56,998 nucleotides of DNA, taken from the NCBI GenBank assembly GCA_902598125.1, contig CACKAJ010000005.1:1-56998 (forward strand). Direction: 5' to 3'. Below, piece after piece: positions 18,225 through 27,556 of the stretch. A program made the position numbers and the translations under genes. The DNA comes from an uncultured Pelagibacteraceae bacterium. Its GTDB lineage: Bacteria > Pseudomonadota > Alphaproteobacteria > Pelagibacterales > Pelagibacteraceae. The notes under the pieces were generated by a model. The model made no database searches and was not told the DNA's origin. It worked only from the letters and a program-made list of their open reading frames with translations. How positions within the stretch are numbered: the first letter of the stretch is position 1; each line of letters opens with the position of its first letter.

Positions 18225-19365
18225 ATTAATAGTTTTTATAGTTTTTATTTTAAATATTTGCACAAACATTGTTGCTAATCCAAATTTGCAGGCTCGGACA
18301 GGTATATTAGTAGATTATCATTCTGATAAAATATTATTTGAATTAGATCCAGACGCACAAATTTATCCTGCTTCGATGACTAAAATTATGACTTCGATTA
18401 TAGCTTTTGATTTAATTAAAAATAATAAATTATCTCTTGATGATATGTTTTCAGTTTCAGAAAATGCTTGGAGATTATCCCAAGCAGGTTATTCATCTAT
18501 GTTTATTATGATAAACGATCAAGTTTCAGTAGAAGATCTTTTAAAAGGGATAATTATAGCATCTGGTAATGATGCTTGTGTGGCTTTAGCTGAGGGAATA
18601 GCCGGTTCAGAGGAAAATTTTGCTGATATGATGAATGAAAAAGCTGGCGAAATTGGCATGACATCAACAAATTTTACAAATGCATCTGGTATAAATGACC
18701 CAGACAATGTTTCAACAGCAAGAGACATAGCCTTAATGTCAAAGTATCTTATAAAAAATTATCCAATTTTTTATGAGATATTTGCTGAAAAAGATTTCAC
18801 TTGGGATAGGACTGGTGGCGAACCAATTAAACAAGGTAACCGTAATCCTTTACTTTATAAAAACGTTGGTGTTGACGGTGTAAAAACAGGCTACTTGGCA
18901 GTTGAGAAATATTCCTTAGCTAGCTCAATGAAAAAGAAAGATAGGAGATTAATAGCAGTTGCATCTGGTTTTAATACAAAGAATTTGAGAAGTTCCGAGT
19001 CTCTTAAATTACTTAATTGGGGATTTAGAAATACAAACACCTTTGAAATTTCAAAAAAAGATGAGACAACTTTTGAATTAGACACTTGGTTAGGTACAAA
19101 AAACAAAATTAAAGCTACAACTAAAGAAGATTTTTATGTTACGATAAATAAAAAAGACATAACTCATTTAAATGTTTTATTAGATTATAGTGGACCGATT
19201 TCAGCTCCAATAGACAAGGGCACCAAGATCGCCAAAATAATCGTGACTAAAAAAAACGAGATTATTAAAGAATTGCCATTATATGCAGCTGAAGATCTAA
19301 AAAAAGTTAATTTTTTTAAAAGTCTACTTACATCTTTAAATTATTTGATTTGGGGAGATGTATAA
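18217..19365 (+). CDS. dacC: D-alanyl-D-alanine carboxypeptidase (class A low-mass PBP)
   Basis: This periplasmic enzyme trims the terminal D-Ala of peptidoglycan pentapeptides. I choose the ATG at 18217, which gives a signal peptide directly (residues 1-20, cleavage near VAN) and overlaps the rlpA-like stop by eight bases; a TTG 30 bases upstream would only add a non-signal leader. Catalytic motifs are SMTK (Ser53, Lys56), SGN in IIIASGNDAC, and KTG in GVDGVKTGYL. A DacA-type C-terminal beta domain and a short amphipathic tail (NFFKSLLTSLNYLIW), probably a membrane anchor, complete the protein. The dacC/dacA paralogue choice is uncertain. Confidence 0.93.
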   Translation: MNKLIVFIVFILNICTNIVANPNLQARTGILVDYHSDKILFELDPDAQIYPASMTKIMTSIIAFDLIKNNKLSLDDMFSVSENAWRLSQAGYSSMFIMINDQVSVEDLLKGIIIASGNDACVALAEGIAGSEENFADMMNEKAGEIGMTSTNFTNASGINDPDNVSTARDIALMSKYLIKNYPIFYEIFAEKDFTWDRTGGEPIKQGNRNPLLYKNVGVDGVKTGYLAVEKYSLASSMKKKDRRLIAVASGFNTKNLRSSESLKLLNWGFRNTNTFEISKKDETTFELDTWLGTKNKIKATTKEDFYVTINKKDITHLNVLLDYSGPISAPIDKGTKIAKIIVTKKNEIIKELPLYAAEDLKKVNFFKSLLTSLNYLIWGDV

Positions 19366-20002
19366 AAAGAAACCTTTTTTCATTGTTTTTGAAGGAGTAG
19401 AGGGATGCGGAAAATCCTTTCAAAGCAAAAAGCTTTTCAAAAATTTAAAAAAAAAAAGAGTCAGCACAATACTAACTAGAGAACCTGGCGGAACTAAAAG
19501 TTCAGAATTAATAAGAAATTTAATTTTAAAAGATTATTTTAATAAAAATAATAAAGAAAAATTTGATAAATATACTGATACCCTTTTATACTTAGCTGCC
19601 AGAAATGAGCACATTAAAAACAAGATTAAGCCGGCTCTTTTAAAAAAAAAAGTTGTTATATGCGATAGATTTACAGACTCTACTTTAGCCTATCAAGTAT
19701 ATGGCAAAAAAGTTGATTTAAATTTTATAAACAATATACATAAAATAATATTAGGTAATTTAAAGCCGAATTTAGTTTTTATTTTAAAAGTTTCAAAAAA
19801 ATCATCTATGAATAGACTTAAAAAACGAAAATCAAAAAATAGGTATGATAATTTCCCTCAATCATTTTATAATAAAGCTCAAAAATCTTTTCTTAAATTA
19901 GCAAAAAATAAGAAAAATTATTTTGTTCTAGACTCTTCGTTAAATAATAATTCTCTCGAAAAAAAAATCTTCAATATAGTAAATAAATATTTATTTGTTT
20001 GA
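19358..20002 (+). CDS. tmk: Thymidylate kinase
   Basis: Tmk phosphorylates dTMP to dTDP with ATP in the DNA precursor pathway. The 214 residues contain the P-loop FEGVEGCGKSFQSKK, the substrate-binding TREPGGTKSSELIR, and the DRF motif ICDRFTDSTLAYQVYG. The ATG at 19358 overlaps the preceding dac gene by eight bases, and the stop overlaps the holB start (TGATG). Length and motif order are standard for bacterial Tmk. Confidence 0.95.
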   Translation: MYKKKPFFIVFEGVEGCGKSFQSKKLFKNLKKKRVSTILTREPGGTKSSELIRNLILKDYFNKNNKEKFDKYTDTLLYLAARNEHIKNKIKPALLKKKVVICDRFTDSTLAYQVYGKKVDLNFINNIHKIILGNLKPNLVFILKVSKKSSMNRLKKRKSKNRYDNFPQSFYNKAQKSFLKLAKNKKNYFVLDSSLNNNSLEKKIFNIVNKYLFV

Positions 20003-20937
20003 TGGAATATCCAAAATACTTTTATCCTAAATATTCGTTAAATTTATATGGCTTAGAAAAAGATTTTAGTTTTTTAACCTCTCTCTATTCAAATAAAAAG
20101 TTACCAAAAATATTAATGCTCACGGGATCAAAAGGTAGTGGTAAATCTACTTTGATTAATCATTTACTTTTTTCTATTTTTGATGAAAAAAATTATAACA
20201 GTAATCAGTTTAGTTTATTAGAGTCTTCGATTTTATTTAAACAATTTACAAATAATATTTTTCAAAATATTTTATACATTCACGGAACAAACTTTAAATC
20301 TGTTAAAGTTGAAGATATAAGAAATCTTAAATCCATAATTTTTCAATCTTGTATTAATAAAAAAGAAAGATTTATAATTTTCGATGACATAGAATTGTTT
20401 AATACAAACAGCCTTAATGCTTTATTAAAGATAATTGAGGAACCAGATAAAAATAATTATTTTATTTTTATTAATAATAAGACAAAACCTTTAATTGATA
20501 CAATTCGATCAAGATCTATTGAATTTAAGATTATTCTTAGCGAGAAAAATAGAATTGCCATTATTGAAAAATTAGTTAAATTTTATGATATAAAAACTAT
20601 TCTAGATCCAGCATCATCTCAATTAACACCTGGAAATTTCATAAAATTCAATTACATATGCAATGAATATAACATTCAGATAAATAATGATTTTATAGAA
20701 AATTTAACTTTACTGCTTAACTTATACAAAAAAAATAAAAACTCTCTTTTTATTGACTTAACTTTTTATTTAGCAGAGTTTTATTTTAAAAGTATAAAAA
20801 ATGATGGCACCGTCAAAAGTAATAAAATTTACGAGATTAAAGCTTTCATTTTAGAAAACTTAAATAAATATATTACATTCAATCTTAGTCAAAATTCATT
20901 TATTAATGCTATAAATAACAAAATAAAACATGGTTAA
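20002..20937 (+). CDS. holB: DNA polymerase III delta-prime-like clamp-loader subunit
   Basis: Part of the clamp loader that opens the beta sliding clamp. The N-terminal AAA+ region has a P-loop [14 protein letters not shown], the FIIFDDIELFNTNSLNALLKIIEEP segment typical of delta-prime/DnaX proteins, and IRSRSIEFKI with the conserved SRC-like motif (SRS here). The cysteine zinc module seen in many delta-prime proteins is not apparent. The start is the ATG overlapping the tmk stop; a TTG just before it would add one residue. The tmk-holB-metG-tatD order supports the assignment. It overlaps metG by eight bases. Confidence 0.88.
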   Translation: MEYPKYFYPKYSLNLYGLEKDFSFLTSLYSNKKLPKILMLTGSKGSGKSTLINHLLFSIFDEKNYNSNQFSLLESSILFKQFTNNIFQNILYIHGTNFKSVKVEDIRNLKSIIFQSCINKKERFIIFDDIELFNTNSLNALLKIIEEPDKNNYFIFINNKTKPLIDTIRSRSIEFKIILSEKNRIAIIEKLVKFYDIKTILDPASSQLTPGNFIKFNYICNEYNIQINNDFIENLTLLLNLYKKNKNSLFIDLTFYLAEFYFKSIKNDGTVKSNKIYEIKAFILENLNKYITFNLSQNSFINAINNKIKHG

Positions 20938-22471
20938 AAATTTTTATATAACTACACCAATTTATTATCCATCTGGTAAGCCTCATATGGGGCACGCATA
21001 CTCTAGCATTGTAGCAGATATATTTGCTAGATTTAAAAGATTGGAAGGTTACGATGTTCTTTTTCTAACTGGAACGGATGAGCATGGACAAAAAATTCAA
21101 AAAGAAGCAAAGAAAAATAATAAAGATCCAAAGCTTTTTTGTGATGAATTATCAGAAACATTCAGATCATTAACAAAAACATTAAATTTATCAAATAACG
21201 ATTTCATAAGAACAACAGAAAAAAGACATCATAAATCAGTCGTTGAGATATGGAACAGACTTGTGAAGTCAGGAGATATTTATTTAGATAAATATAGCGG
21301 GTGGTATTCAGTATCAGACGAAGCATTTTATGATGATGATGAAATAGAAAATATTAATGGTAACAAAATATCAAAATCTTCAGGTTCTCCAGTTGAATGG
21401 GTTGAAGAAGAGTCATATTTTTTTAAATTATCGGCATGGTCAAAAAAACTTACAGAATTTTATAAAAAAAATCCAAATTTTATTCTTCCCACATCTAGAA
21501 AAAATGAAGTTGTTAAATTTGTTGAAAAGGGTTTAAAGGATTTATCTATAAGTAGAACATCTTTCACATGGGGAATACCTGTTCCTAAAAATGAAAAGCA
21601 TGTAATATATGTTTGGTTAGATGCTCTAACAAATTACATTAGCGCATTAAATTTTCCTAATACAGAGGACAATAAATATAAAAATTTTTGGCCTGCAGAT
21701 GTTCATATTATCGGCAAGGATATTTTAAGGTTTCATGCCGTGTTTTGGCCTGCATTTTTATTGGCAGCAAAGTTACCTTTGCCTAAAAGAGTTTTTGGAC
21801 ATGGTTGGATACTTTCTGAAGATAAAAAAATGTCAAAATCTCTTGGAAATATTTTAGATCCTCTAGAAATTATTGATAAATATGGAATTGACCAGTTAAG
21901 ATACTATCTAGTTAAGGAGGTTTCACTTGGAAACGATGGATCAATTTCGTTAGAAAATTTAAAAAATTGTATTAATAATGATTTAGCTAATAATTATGGA
22001 AATCTTTGTCAAAGAGTCTTTTCTTTTATCAAAAAGAATTGTGGAAATAAGATACCATTAAGTTCGAAATTAAATGAATCTGATAAACAACTTTTAAATA
22101 ATTTAAGAAATAGCTTACCAAAGCTAATATCATTAATGGATAATCAAGAATTAAATGAGTATATTAAAGTAGTTGTAGGTTTTTCTTTCGAAGCAAATAA
22201 ATATTTTAATGACTCAGAGCCGTGGACAGAGAAAAAAAAGGATCCAGAAAGAATGAATGCCATATTATTTACTATTGTAGAACAAATAAAAAATATTAGT
22301 ATATTACTAAATCCTATAATTCCTAAGGCAACTAATAAAGTTCTATCTATGATTAACATTTCAGAACAAAATATAAGTATTGATAAAATTAAAGATGACA
22401 AAATTATTAAAAATAAAAAAGAATTAGGTAATTTAGAAATATTATTTACTAAAATTGAAGATGATAATTGA
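20930..22471 (+). CDS. metG: Methionyl-tRNA synthetase
   Basis: A class I synthetase charging tRNA-Met and initiator tRNA. The 513 residues carry the HIGH-type motif in GKPHMGHAYSSIVAD, LTGTDEHGQKIQ, and the KMSKS loop as EDKKMSKSLGN. The zinc-knuckle cysteines of the E. coli-type enzyme are absent in the connective region (YSGWYSVSDEAFY), and there is no C-terminal tRNA-binding domain, both as in the shorter alphaproteobacterial MetRS class. The end overlaps tatD by 11 bases. Confidence 0.96.
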   Translation: MVKNFYITTPIYYPSGKPHMGHAYSSIVADIFARFKRLEGYDVLFLTGTDEHGQKIQKEAKKNNKDPKLFCDELSETFRSLTKTLNLSNNDFIRTTEKRHHKSVVEIWNRLVKSGDIYLDKYSGWYSVSDEAFYDDDEIENINGNKISKSSGSPVEWVEEESYFFKLSAWSKKLTEFYKKNPNFILPTSRKNEVVKFVEKGLKDLSISRTSFTWGIPVPKNEKHVIYVWLDALTNYISALNFPNTEDNKYKNFWPADVHIIGKDILRFHAVFWPAFLLAAKLPLPKRVFGHGWILSEDKKMSKSLGNILDPLEIIDKYGIDQLRYYLVKEVSLGNDGSISLENLKNCINNDLANNYGNLCQRVFSFIKKNCGNKIPLSSKLNESDKQLLNNLRNSLPKLISLMDNQELNEYIKVVVGFSFEANKYFNDSEPWTEKKKDPERMNAILFTIVEQIKNISILLNPIIPKATNKVLSMINISEQNISIDKIKDDKIIKNKKELGNLEILFTKIEDDN

Positions 22472-23237
22472 TTCCCACTGCCATTTAAATTATGAGCCAA
22501 TGTCTAATTCTCTAAAAGAGACTATTGAGAGAGCTAATAAAGATGGAGTAAAGTATCTACTAACAATTTCGACAGAGGACAAAAGTTATAATAAAATTCT
22601 TAATATTATATCAAAAAACGAATGTGTTTTTGGATCTTATGGCATTCATCCCCATGAAGCAAAAAACCATCAATTTATTAAGTCTGAAGATATAATTGAA
22701 AAAACCAAACTTAATAAAAAAATAATTGGAATAGGAGAGAGCGGACTTGATTTCTATTATAATTATTCAGATAAAAAAGATCAGATTAAATGTTTTGAGG
22801 AACATATAATCGCTGCACAAAACACAAAACTTCCGTTAATTGTTCATACGAGAAATGCAGAAGTTGAAACTTTAGAAATACTAAAAAATAAATTAAAGAA
22901 AAAAAATTTTAAAATTTTAATACATTGTTTCACTGGATCAAAAAATTTTGCATTTAAATTACTAGATCTTGGGGCTTATATTTCAGCAAGTGGTGTTGTT
23001 ACTTTTAAAAAATCTCAAGATTTAGCTAATACATTTAAAGAGATACCAAATGATAGAATATTGGTTGAAACAGACTCACCTTATTTAGCTCCAGTTCCGC
23101 TAAGAGGAAAGCCGAATGAACCCAGTTACATAATTCATACTGTTAAGTTTTTATCTCAATTGAAGAATCTTTCATTTAAAGATTTTTCAAATATTACTAC
23201 TAATAATTTTTTTAATTTATTTGGTAAACTTAATTGA
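22461..23237 (+). CDS. tatD: TatD-family metal-dependent DNase/hydrolase
   Basis: A TIM-barrel metallohydrolase of the TatD/YcfH family; members show 3'-5' DNase activity, although the physiological role in this lineage is not known. MIIDSHCHLNYEP provides the first His pair, GIGESGLDFYY the Glu, LPLIVHTRNAE and LIHCFTGS further metal ligands, and LVETDSPYLAPVPLRGK the final Asp. I take the ATG at 22461; a TTG six bases upstream also keeps frame. It is the usual partner downstream of metG and overlaps it. Confidence 0.94.
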   Translation: MIIDSHCHLNYEPMSNSLKETIERANKDGVKYLLTISTEDKSYNKILNIISKNECVFGSYGIHPHEAKNHQFIKSEDIIEKTKLNKKIIGIGESGLDFYYNYSDKKDQIKCFEEHIIAAQNTKLPLIVHTRNAEVETLEILKNKLKKKNFKILIHCFTGSKNFAFKLLDLGAYISASGVVTFKKSQDLANTFKEIPNDRILVETDSPYLAPVPLRGKPNEPSYIIHTVKFLSQLKNLSFKDFSNITTNNFFNLFGKLN

Positions 23238-24001
23238 AAAATAAATTTACTATTTTAGGATGCGGTAGTTCTTTAGGTTCACCTTGGATTACTAATTACT
23301 CAGCAAATTTAAAAAGGAATCCAAAAAATATTAGAACTAGATGTTGTGCTCATATTCAGAAAGGTAATCTCTCAATTCTCATAGACACATCACCCGATAT
23401 TAAAAGTCAATTTTTAAGAAATAAGATTAAAACTCTAGATGCAATTATTTATACTCATGAACATGCAGATCAAACTACAGGAATTTTTGAAATGCGACCT
23501 TTTTTTTGGAAAAATAAAAAAAAGATTCCAATTTACGGTTCCCCAAGGACAATACGTGAATTAAGAGATAAATACGCTTTTTGTTTTAAACAAAGACATG
23601 GTTATAAGCCAATTATGAATACTAATATTGTGAAAAAAAAATTTACAATTCTCAATAGAAAGAACAAAATTGAAATTGAGCCTCTTGAAGTTTCACATGG
23701 AATGATTAAAGCTACTGGTTATTTATTCGAAAAAATTGCCTATGTAAGTGATTGTAACAAAATTAGTGATAAAGTTTCTAAAAAGTTAATGAACTTAGAT
23801 TTTTTGATTATAGACTGTTTAAGAAAAAATAAACATCCATCTCATTTTAATTACGATGATGCTATTGATTTCGTAAAATTTGTTAAGCCTAAAAAAACAA
23901 TATTAACAAATTTACATGTAGATTTAGACTATTTTAATCTTAAGAAGAAATTACCAAAAAATATTATACCTGCCTTTGATGGTTTAAGTTTTAATTTTTA
24001 A
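23234..24001 (+). CDS. MBL-fold metallohydrolase, PhnP-like
   Basis: A metallo-beta-lactamase-fold protein of 255 residues related to PhnP-type phosphodiesterases. The N-terminus FTILGCGSSLGSP is the family opening, ILIDTSPDIKSQFL precedes the metal motif TYTHEHADQTTG-like segment (here IYTHEHADQTTG), and ISDCN-like VSDCNK and LTNLHVDLDY provide later ligands. No ATG is available before the conserved start, so translation must begin at TTG 23234, overlapping the tatD stop. The substrate is unknown. Its 3' end overlaps the convergent gpx gene by 11 bases. Confidence 0.88.
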   Translation: MKNKFTILGCGSSLGSPWITNYSANLKRNPKNIRTRCCAHIQKGNLSILIDTSPDIKSQFLRNKIKTLDAIIYTHEHADQTTGIFEMRPFFWKNKKKIPIYGSPRTIRELRDKYAFCFKQRHGYKPIMNTNIVKKKFTILNRKNKIEIEPLEVSHGMIKATGYLFEKIAYVSDCNKISDKVSKKLMNLDFLIIDCLRKNKHPSHFNYDDAIDFVKFVKPKKTILTNLHVDLDYFNLKKKLPKNIIPAFDGLSFNF

Positions 24002-24539
24002 TTTCTTTTTCAATTAAATTAATAAATCTTTGTGATGATGGTTTAGTAATCGATGAAAAAGTATTTGCAACTTTTCCATCTTTACCAATAATAATTTTGT
24101 GGAAATTCCATTTTGGTATTGCACTTTTACCGTAATTCTCTTTTGCCCAATTAAAAAAAGGATGAGCATTTTTACCGATTACGTCAATTTTCTCAGTCAT
24201 TGGAAAATCTATATTAAAATTAGTCTCACAAAAATCTTTTATTTCTTTATTTGATCCAGGCTCCTGTTTGAAATTATTAGTTGGAACTCCGATAACTACT
24301 ACATTTCTATCTTTATAATTTGACCAAAGGGACTGTAAATCTTCATATTGATTTGTAAAACCACATCTTGAGGCAACATTCACCACAACGATAACTTTAT
24401 TCTCATATTCCTTAAGACTAATTAAATTTCCCTCAATTCCATTAAATTTAAATTCATAAGCCAATTTATCATAAGCTGCATTTCCTTTGCTAAAAAAACT
24501 AAACATTATTAAAAATATAATAAGTACTTTTTTCATCAT
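23991..24539 (-). CDS. Glutathione peroxidase-family thiol peroxidase, exported
   Basis: A peroxidase of the GPx family that reduces hydroperoxides, using thioredoxin or glutathione. A signal peptide (KKVLIIFLIMFSFFSKGNA) predicts a periplasmic location, which is less usual for this family. The catalytic cysteine is in VNVASRCGFTNQYEDL, with cysteine in place of selenocysteine; the Gln/Trp partners appear in VGVPTNNFKQEPGSN and IPKWNFHKI. The length of 182 equals the core plus signal. The start overlaps the upstream nifU-like gene (ATGA). Confidence 0.9.
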   Translation of the reverse strand: MMKKVLIIFLIMFSFFSKGNAAYDKLAYEFKFNGIEGNLISLKEYENKVIVVVNVASRCGFTNQYEDLQSLWSNYKDRNVVVIGVPTNNFKQEPGSNKEIKDFCETNFNIDFPMTEKIDVIGKNAHPFFNWAKENYGKSAIPKWNFHKIIIGKDGKVANTFSSITKPSSQRFINLIEKEIKN

Positions 24540-24937
24540 TTTAAAGCTTTTAACACTGCATCAATAGGTAAATAAATACAATTTATCCTATTTAAATTAT
24601 CTTTATTTATTAAAAACCTAAATTCTTTAAATTTTTTTGGAAAAGTAAATTTCAAGTCTTTTAAGGATATATTTTTAAGTTTATTTAATTCTTCTTTAAT
24701 AGTCTTTATTGGAAGATTTTTTATTTTTTTAGACAACAGACTAGCAGATGCTTCACATAATACACATGATTCAGTTTCATACTTCATAGAATTAATTTTA
24801 GAATTTTTTTGAATTAATTCAACTTTGATTAAATCTCCACACATTGAATTTTTTTTTGTAGATCTAAAAGTATATTTATTTGTTAAACCCACATTTGAGG
24901 TATTTGAAGCAAATTTAATTATTTGATTTGAAATCAT
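24536..24937 (-). CDS. NifU/IscU-like iron-sulfur scaffold protein
   Basis: A 133-residue protein resembling the IscU/NifU N-terminal scaffold on which Fe-S clusters are assembled. The three conserved cysteines are in NSMCGDLIKVEL, ESCVLCEASASLLSK and LNRINCIYLP, matching the scaffold spacing. The neighbouring genes are gpx and nhaA and not suf or isc genes, so its place in Fe-S assembly is inferred from motifs alone. It overlaps nhaA and gpx by four bases each (ATGA), so the three form one reverse operon. Confidence 0.82.
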   Translation of the reverse strand: MISNQIIKFASNTSNVGLTNKYTFRSTKKNSMCGDLIKVELIQKNSKINSMKYETESCVLCEASASLLSKKIKNLPIKTIKEELNKLKNISLKDLKFTFPKKFKEFRFLINKDNLNRINCIYLPIDAVLKALK

Positions 24938-26106
24938 TTTTTTGAGAATAATAATAATAAAACGTAACCAAAAACAGTTGAAAGCAATGAACCTGCTAGT
25001 ACACCAATTTTTACTCCATCAATGTATTGCATATCGTTAGCAAATGCTAAATTTCCAACAAACAAACTCATTGTAAAACCTATCCCTGTTAAAATTGAAA
25101 CTGCATACAATGCTGGCCAGGTTGAATTATTAGGTTTGTCTGCAATTTTTAGTTTTATTGATAAATAGGACAAAACGAAAACTCCAATTTGTTTTCCAAA
25201 AAATAGTCCTAAAACAATTCCTAGTGGAACTGGATTTAAAAGAGTTGCAAAAGTTAAACCTTCTAGCGAAACACCTGCATTTGCAAATGCAAATATTGGC
25301 ATTATTCCAAAAGCCACATAAGGTGAAAGACCATGTTCTAATTTCAACAATAAAGAATTTTTGTTATTTTTGATGTTGTGGGGAATTGTTAACGCTAAAA
25401 GGACTCCTGCAATAGTTGCATGAATACCAGACTGATGAGTAAAGTCCCACAAAAAAATTCCAACTATTAAATATGGTAAAAAATTATTTATCTTAAATTT
25501 ATTTAATCCAATCAAAACTATTACAGATAACAACATTAATACCAAGTAAATAGATTGAATATTTCCAGAATAAAAGAAGGCTATAATAACAATCGCTCCT
25601 AAATCATCTATAATTGCTAAGGCCGTTAAAAAAACTTTTAAAGAAATAGGAACTCTTTTTCCTAACAATGATAATACACCTAGAGAAAAGGCAATGTCGG
25701 TTGCTGATGGAATAGCCCATCCATTTAATGTTGTACTATTAGAGTAATTAATAAATATATAGAATAGAGCGGGTACAACCATACCTCCTACAGCACCGAT
25801 TATAGGTAATAATGCTTGTTTAGGATTTGATAATTCACCTTGTAAAAATTCTCTTTTAATTTCTAAAGAAACAAAAAAGAAAAAAATTGCCATCAAGACA
25901 TCATTTATCCAGTGCAAAACACTTAATTTAAGACCGAAGCTATCTGTTCCAAGTGTTACATATTTTTTTAAAATTGAAAAATATTCATCACTATATGAAC
26001 CGTTACTTATAACTAATGCTAGTATAGCTGCTACCAAAAGCATAATTCCAGAGGACGCTTCTAATTTAAAAAATTCTCTAAATGGTTTAGTTATATGCTG
26101 GATCAT
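24934..26106 (-). CDS. nhaA: Na+/H+ antiporter NhaA
   Basis: An inner membrane sodium-proton antiporter that controls cytoplasmic sodium and pH, fitting a marine lifestyle. The 390 residues form about 12 hydrophobic segments. Family motifs include FFFVSLEIKREFLQGEL near segment 2, WAIPSATDIAFSLGVLSLLGKRVP, and the ion-binding Asp pair in LTALAIIDDLGAIVIIA. It is the first gene of the nhaA-nifU-gpx reverse operon; its start lies 73 bases from the divergent tRNA-Pro. Confidence 0.97.
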   Translation of the reverse strand: MIQHITKPFREFFKLEASSGIMLLVAAILALVISNGSYSDEYFSILKKYVTLGTDSFGLKLSVLHWINDVLMAIFFFFVSLEIKREFLQGELSNPKQALLPIIGAVGGMVVPALFYIFINYSNSTTLNGWAIPSATDIAFSLGVLSLLGKRVPISLKVFLTALAIIDDLGAIVIIAFFYSGNIQSIYLVLMLLSVIVLIGLNKFKINNFLPYLIVGIFLWDFTHQSGIHATIAGVLLALTIPHNIKNNKNSLLLKLEHGLSPYVAFGIMPIFAFANAGVSLEGLTFATLLNPVPLGIVLGLFFGKQIGVFVLSYLSIKLKIADKPNNSTWPALYAVSILTGIGFTMSLFVGNLAFANDMQYIDGVKIGVLAGSLLSTVFGYVLLLLFSKK

Positions 26107-26179
26107 AGTTACTATTTACTTGTATAGCGGTTATCTTTCAATTGCCAAAAAGGCATATTTAACCTATAAAACAGACGAT

Positions 26180-26256
<77 letters not shown>

Positions 26257-26264
26257 TTATAACT

Positions 26265-26549
26265 ATGAAAAAAGCTAAAATTTACATACCTACTAAAACT
26301 GCAATGCAATCGGGTAGGGGAAAACTTAAAAAATGGGTTTTGAAATTTGAAACAAAAGACCCTTCTATAAATCCATTAATGGGCTGGGAAACTTCAACTG
26401 ACACACTTGAAGAGGTTATTTTAAAATTTTCTACAAAAGAACAAGCTATAGAATATGCAAAAAAAAATAATATTTCATTTAAAGTTATTGAACCAAAAAA
26501 GAAGGATTTTGTTATAAAATCTTATGCAGATAACTTTCTTAAAAACTAA
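26265..26549 (+). CDS. NADH dehydrogenase accessory subunit, NDUFS4-like
   Basis: A 94-residue homologue of the mitochondrial NDUFS4/AQDQ subunit, a peripheral part of respiratory complex I that stabilises the NADH-oxidising arm in alphaproteobacteria and mitochondria. Diagnostic features are KIYIPTKTAMQSGRGK, KKWVLKFE, NPLMGWETSTDTLEEVILKF and the FSTKEQAIEYAKKNN segment. It stands apart from the nuo operon, between tRNA-Pro and a transporter-like gene two bases downstream, as is common for this subunit. Confidence 0.93.
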   Translation: MKKAKIYIPTKTAMQSGRGKLKKWVLKFETKDPSINPLMGWETSTDTLEEVILKFSTKEQAIEYAKKNNISFKVIEPKKKDFVIKSYADNFLKN

Positions 26550-26551
26550 TT

Positions 26552-27556
26552 ATGTGGCGTAGTTATTTTACTGAGAGAAAGTGGTTACTTTGGTCTTGGG
26601 GTGGATTTGCTTTCATAATCTTATCTCTTCTTGCTCAAACTTATATAGATGTAAAAATTAATGAATGGTACAAAGGTTTTTATGATCTTTTACAAAAAGC
26701 TCCAGAAAGAGAATTATCCGAATTTTATGATGGGATAGCTCTATTTATGAAATTAGCTATTCCATATGTAATTATCTATACAGTAACAAATTATTTTACA
26801 AGATTATGGGCTTTTAGATGGAGGGAAGCAATGACATTTTCTTATATGCCTTACTGGAGAGCAGTTGATGCAAAAGTTGAAGGTGCTTCTCAACGTATCC
26901 AAGAAGACGCGATGAATTTTGCTAAAATTGTTGAAAGCTTAGGTTTACAAATTGTACGAGCAATTATGTTATTAATTGCCTTTCTTCCAATACTTTGGGG
27001 TCTTTCATCAAATGTTGTAATTCCTTTTTTTAAAGATATTTCGGGATCACTCGTATGGGTTTCATTAGTAGCTAGCTTGGGTGGTCTGATTATAAGTTGG
27101 ATTGTAGGTATTAAACTGCCTGGTCTTGAATATAACAATCAAAAAGTAGAAGCTGCTTTTAGAAAAGAATTAGTTTATGGAGAGGATGATAGGAGAAATT
27201 ATGCTCAAGCTCCATCTATTTTACAATTATTTACAGGTATAAAATTCAATTACCATAGGCTCTTCCTGCATTATGGATATTTTGACCTTTGGCTGATTAT
27301 GTATAACCAAACTATGATAATTGTACCTTATTTGTTAATGGGTCCAGGTTTATTTACTGGGGCAATGACTTTAGGTGTTTTAATTCAAACATCGAGCGCA
27401 TTTAGGGAAGTACAAAGTAGTTTTTCACTATTCTTACAAAACTGGACTAGAATTACTGAATTGAGATCAATCCATAAACGTTTGATGGAATTTGAAGAGG
27501 CTATTAACTTTAAAAATAAGTTGAGAAAACCAAGGAAATCTGATGTAAGAGCTTAA
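26552..27556 (+). CDS. SbmA/BacA-like inner membrane protein
   Basis: A multi-spanning protein of 334 residues of the SbmA/BacA-like family, whose studied members use the proton gradient to import peptides. Evidence includes the opening WRSYFTERKWLLWSW, the INEWYKGFYDLLQKA segment, RLWAFRWREAMTFSYMPYWR, the family-specific EGASQRIQEDAMNFA (the BacA region GADQRIQED), and FTGIKFNYHRLFLHYGYFDLWL. No ATPase domain is present. It is somewhat shorter than BacA (about 420). It overlaps the next gene by one base (TAATG). The substrate is unknown. Confidence 0.85.
   Translation: MWRSYFTERKWLLWSWGGFAFIILSLLAQTYIDVKINEWYKGFYDLLQKAPERELSEFYDGIALFMKLAIPYVIIYTVTNYFTRLWAFRWREAMTFSYMPYWRAVDAKVEGASQRIQEDAMNFAKIVESLGLQIVRAIMLLIAFLPILWGLSSNVVIPFFKDISGSLVWVSLVASLGGLIISWIVGIKLPGLEYNNQKVEAAFRKELVYGEDDRRNYAQAPSILQLFTGIKFNYHRLFLHYGYFDLWLIMYNQTMIIVPYLLMGPGLFTGAMTLGVLIQTSSAFREVQSSFSLFLQNWTRITELRSIHKRLMEFEEAINFKNKLRKPRKSDVRA

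Noticed and set aside
26107-26179. Sodium-type or other riboswitch upstream of nhaA
   Set aside because: The leader is 73 bases with only a 4-bp TGCC/GGCA stem; too little structure to support a riboswitch.
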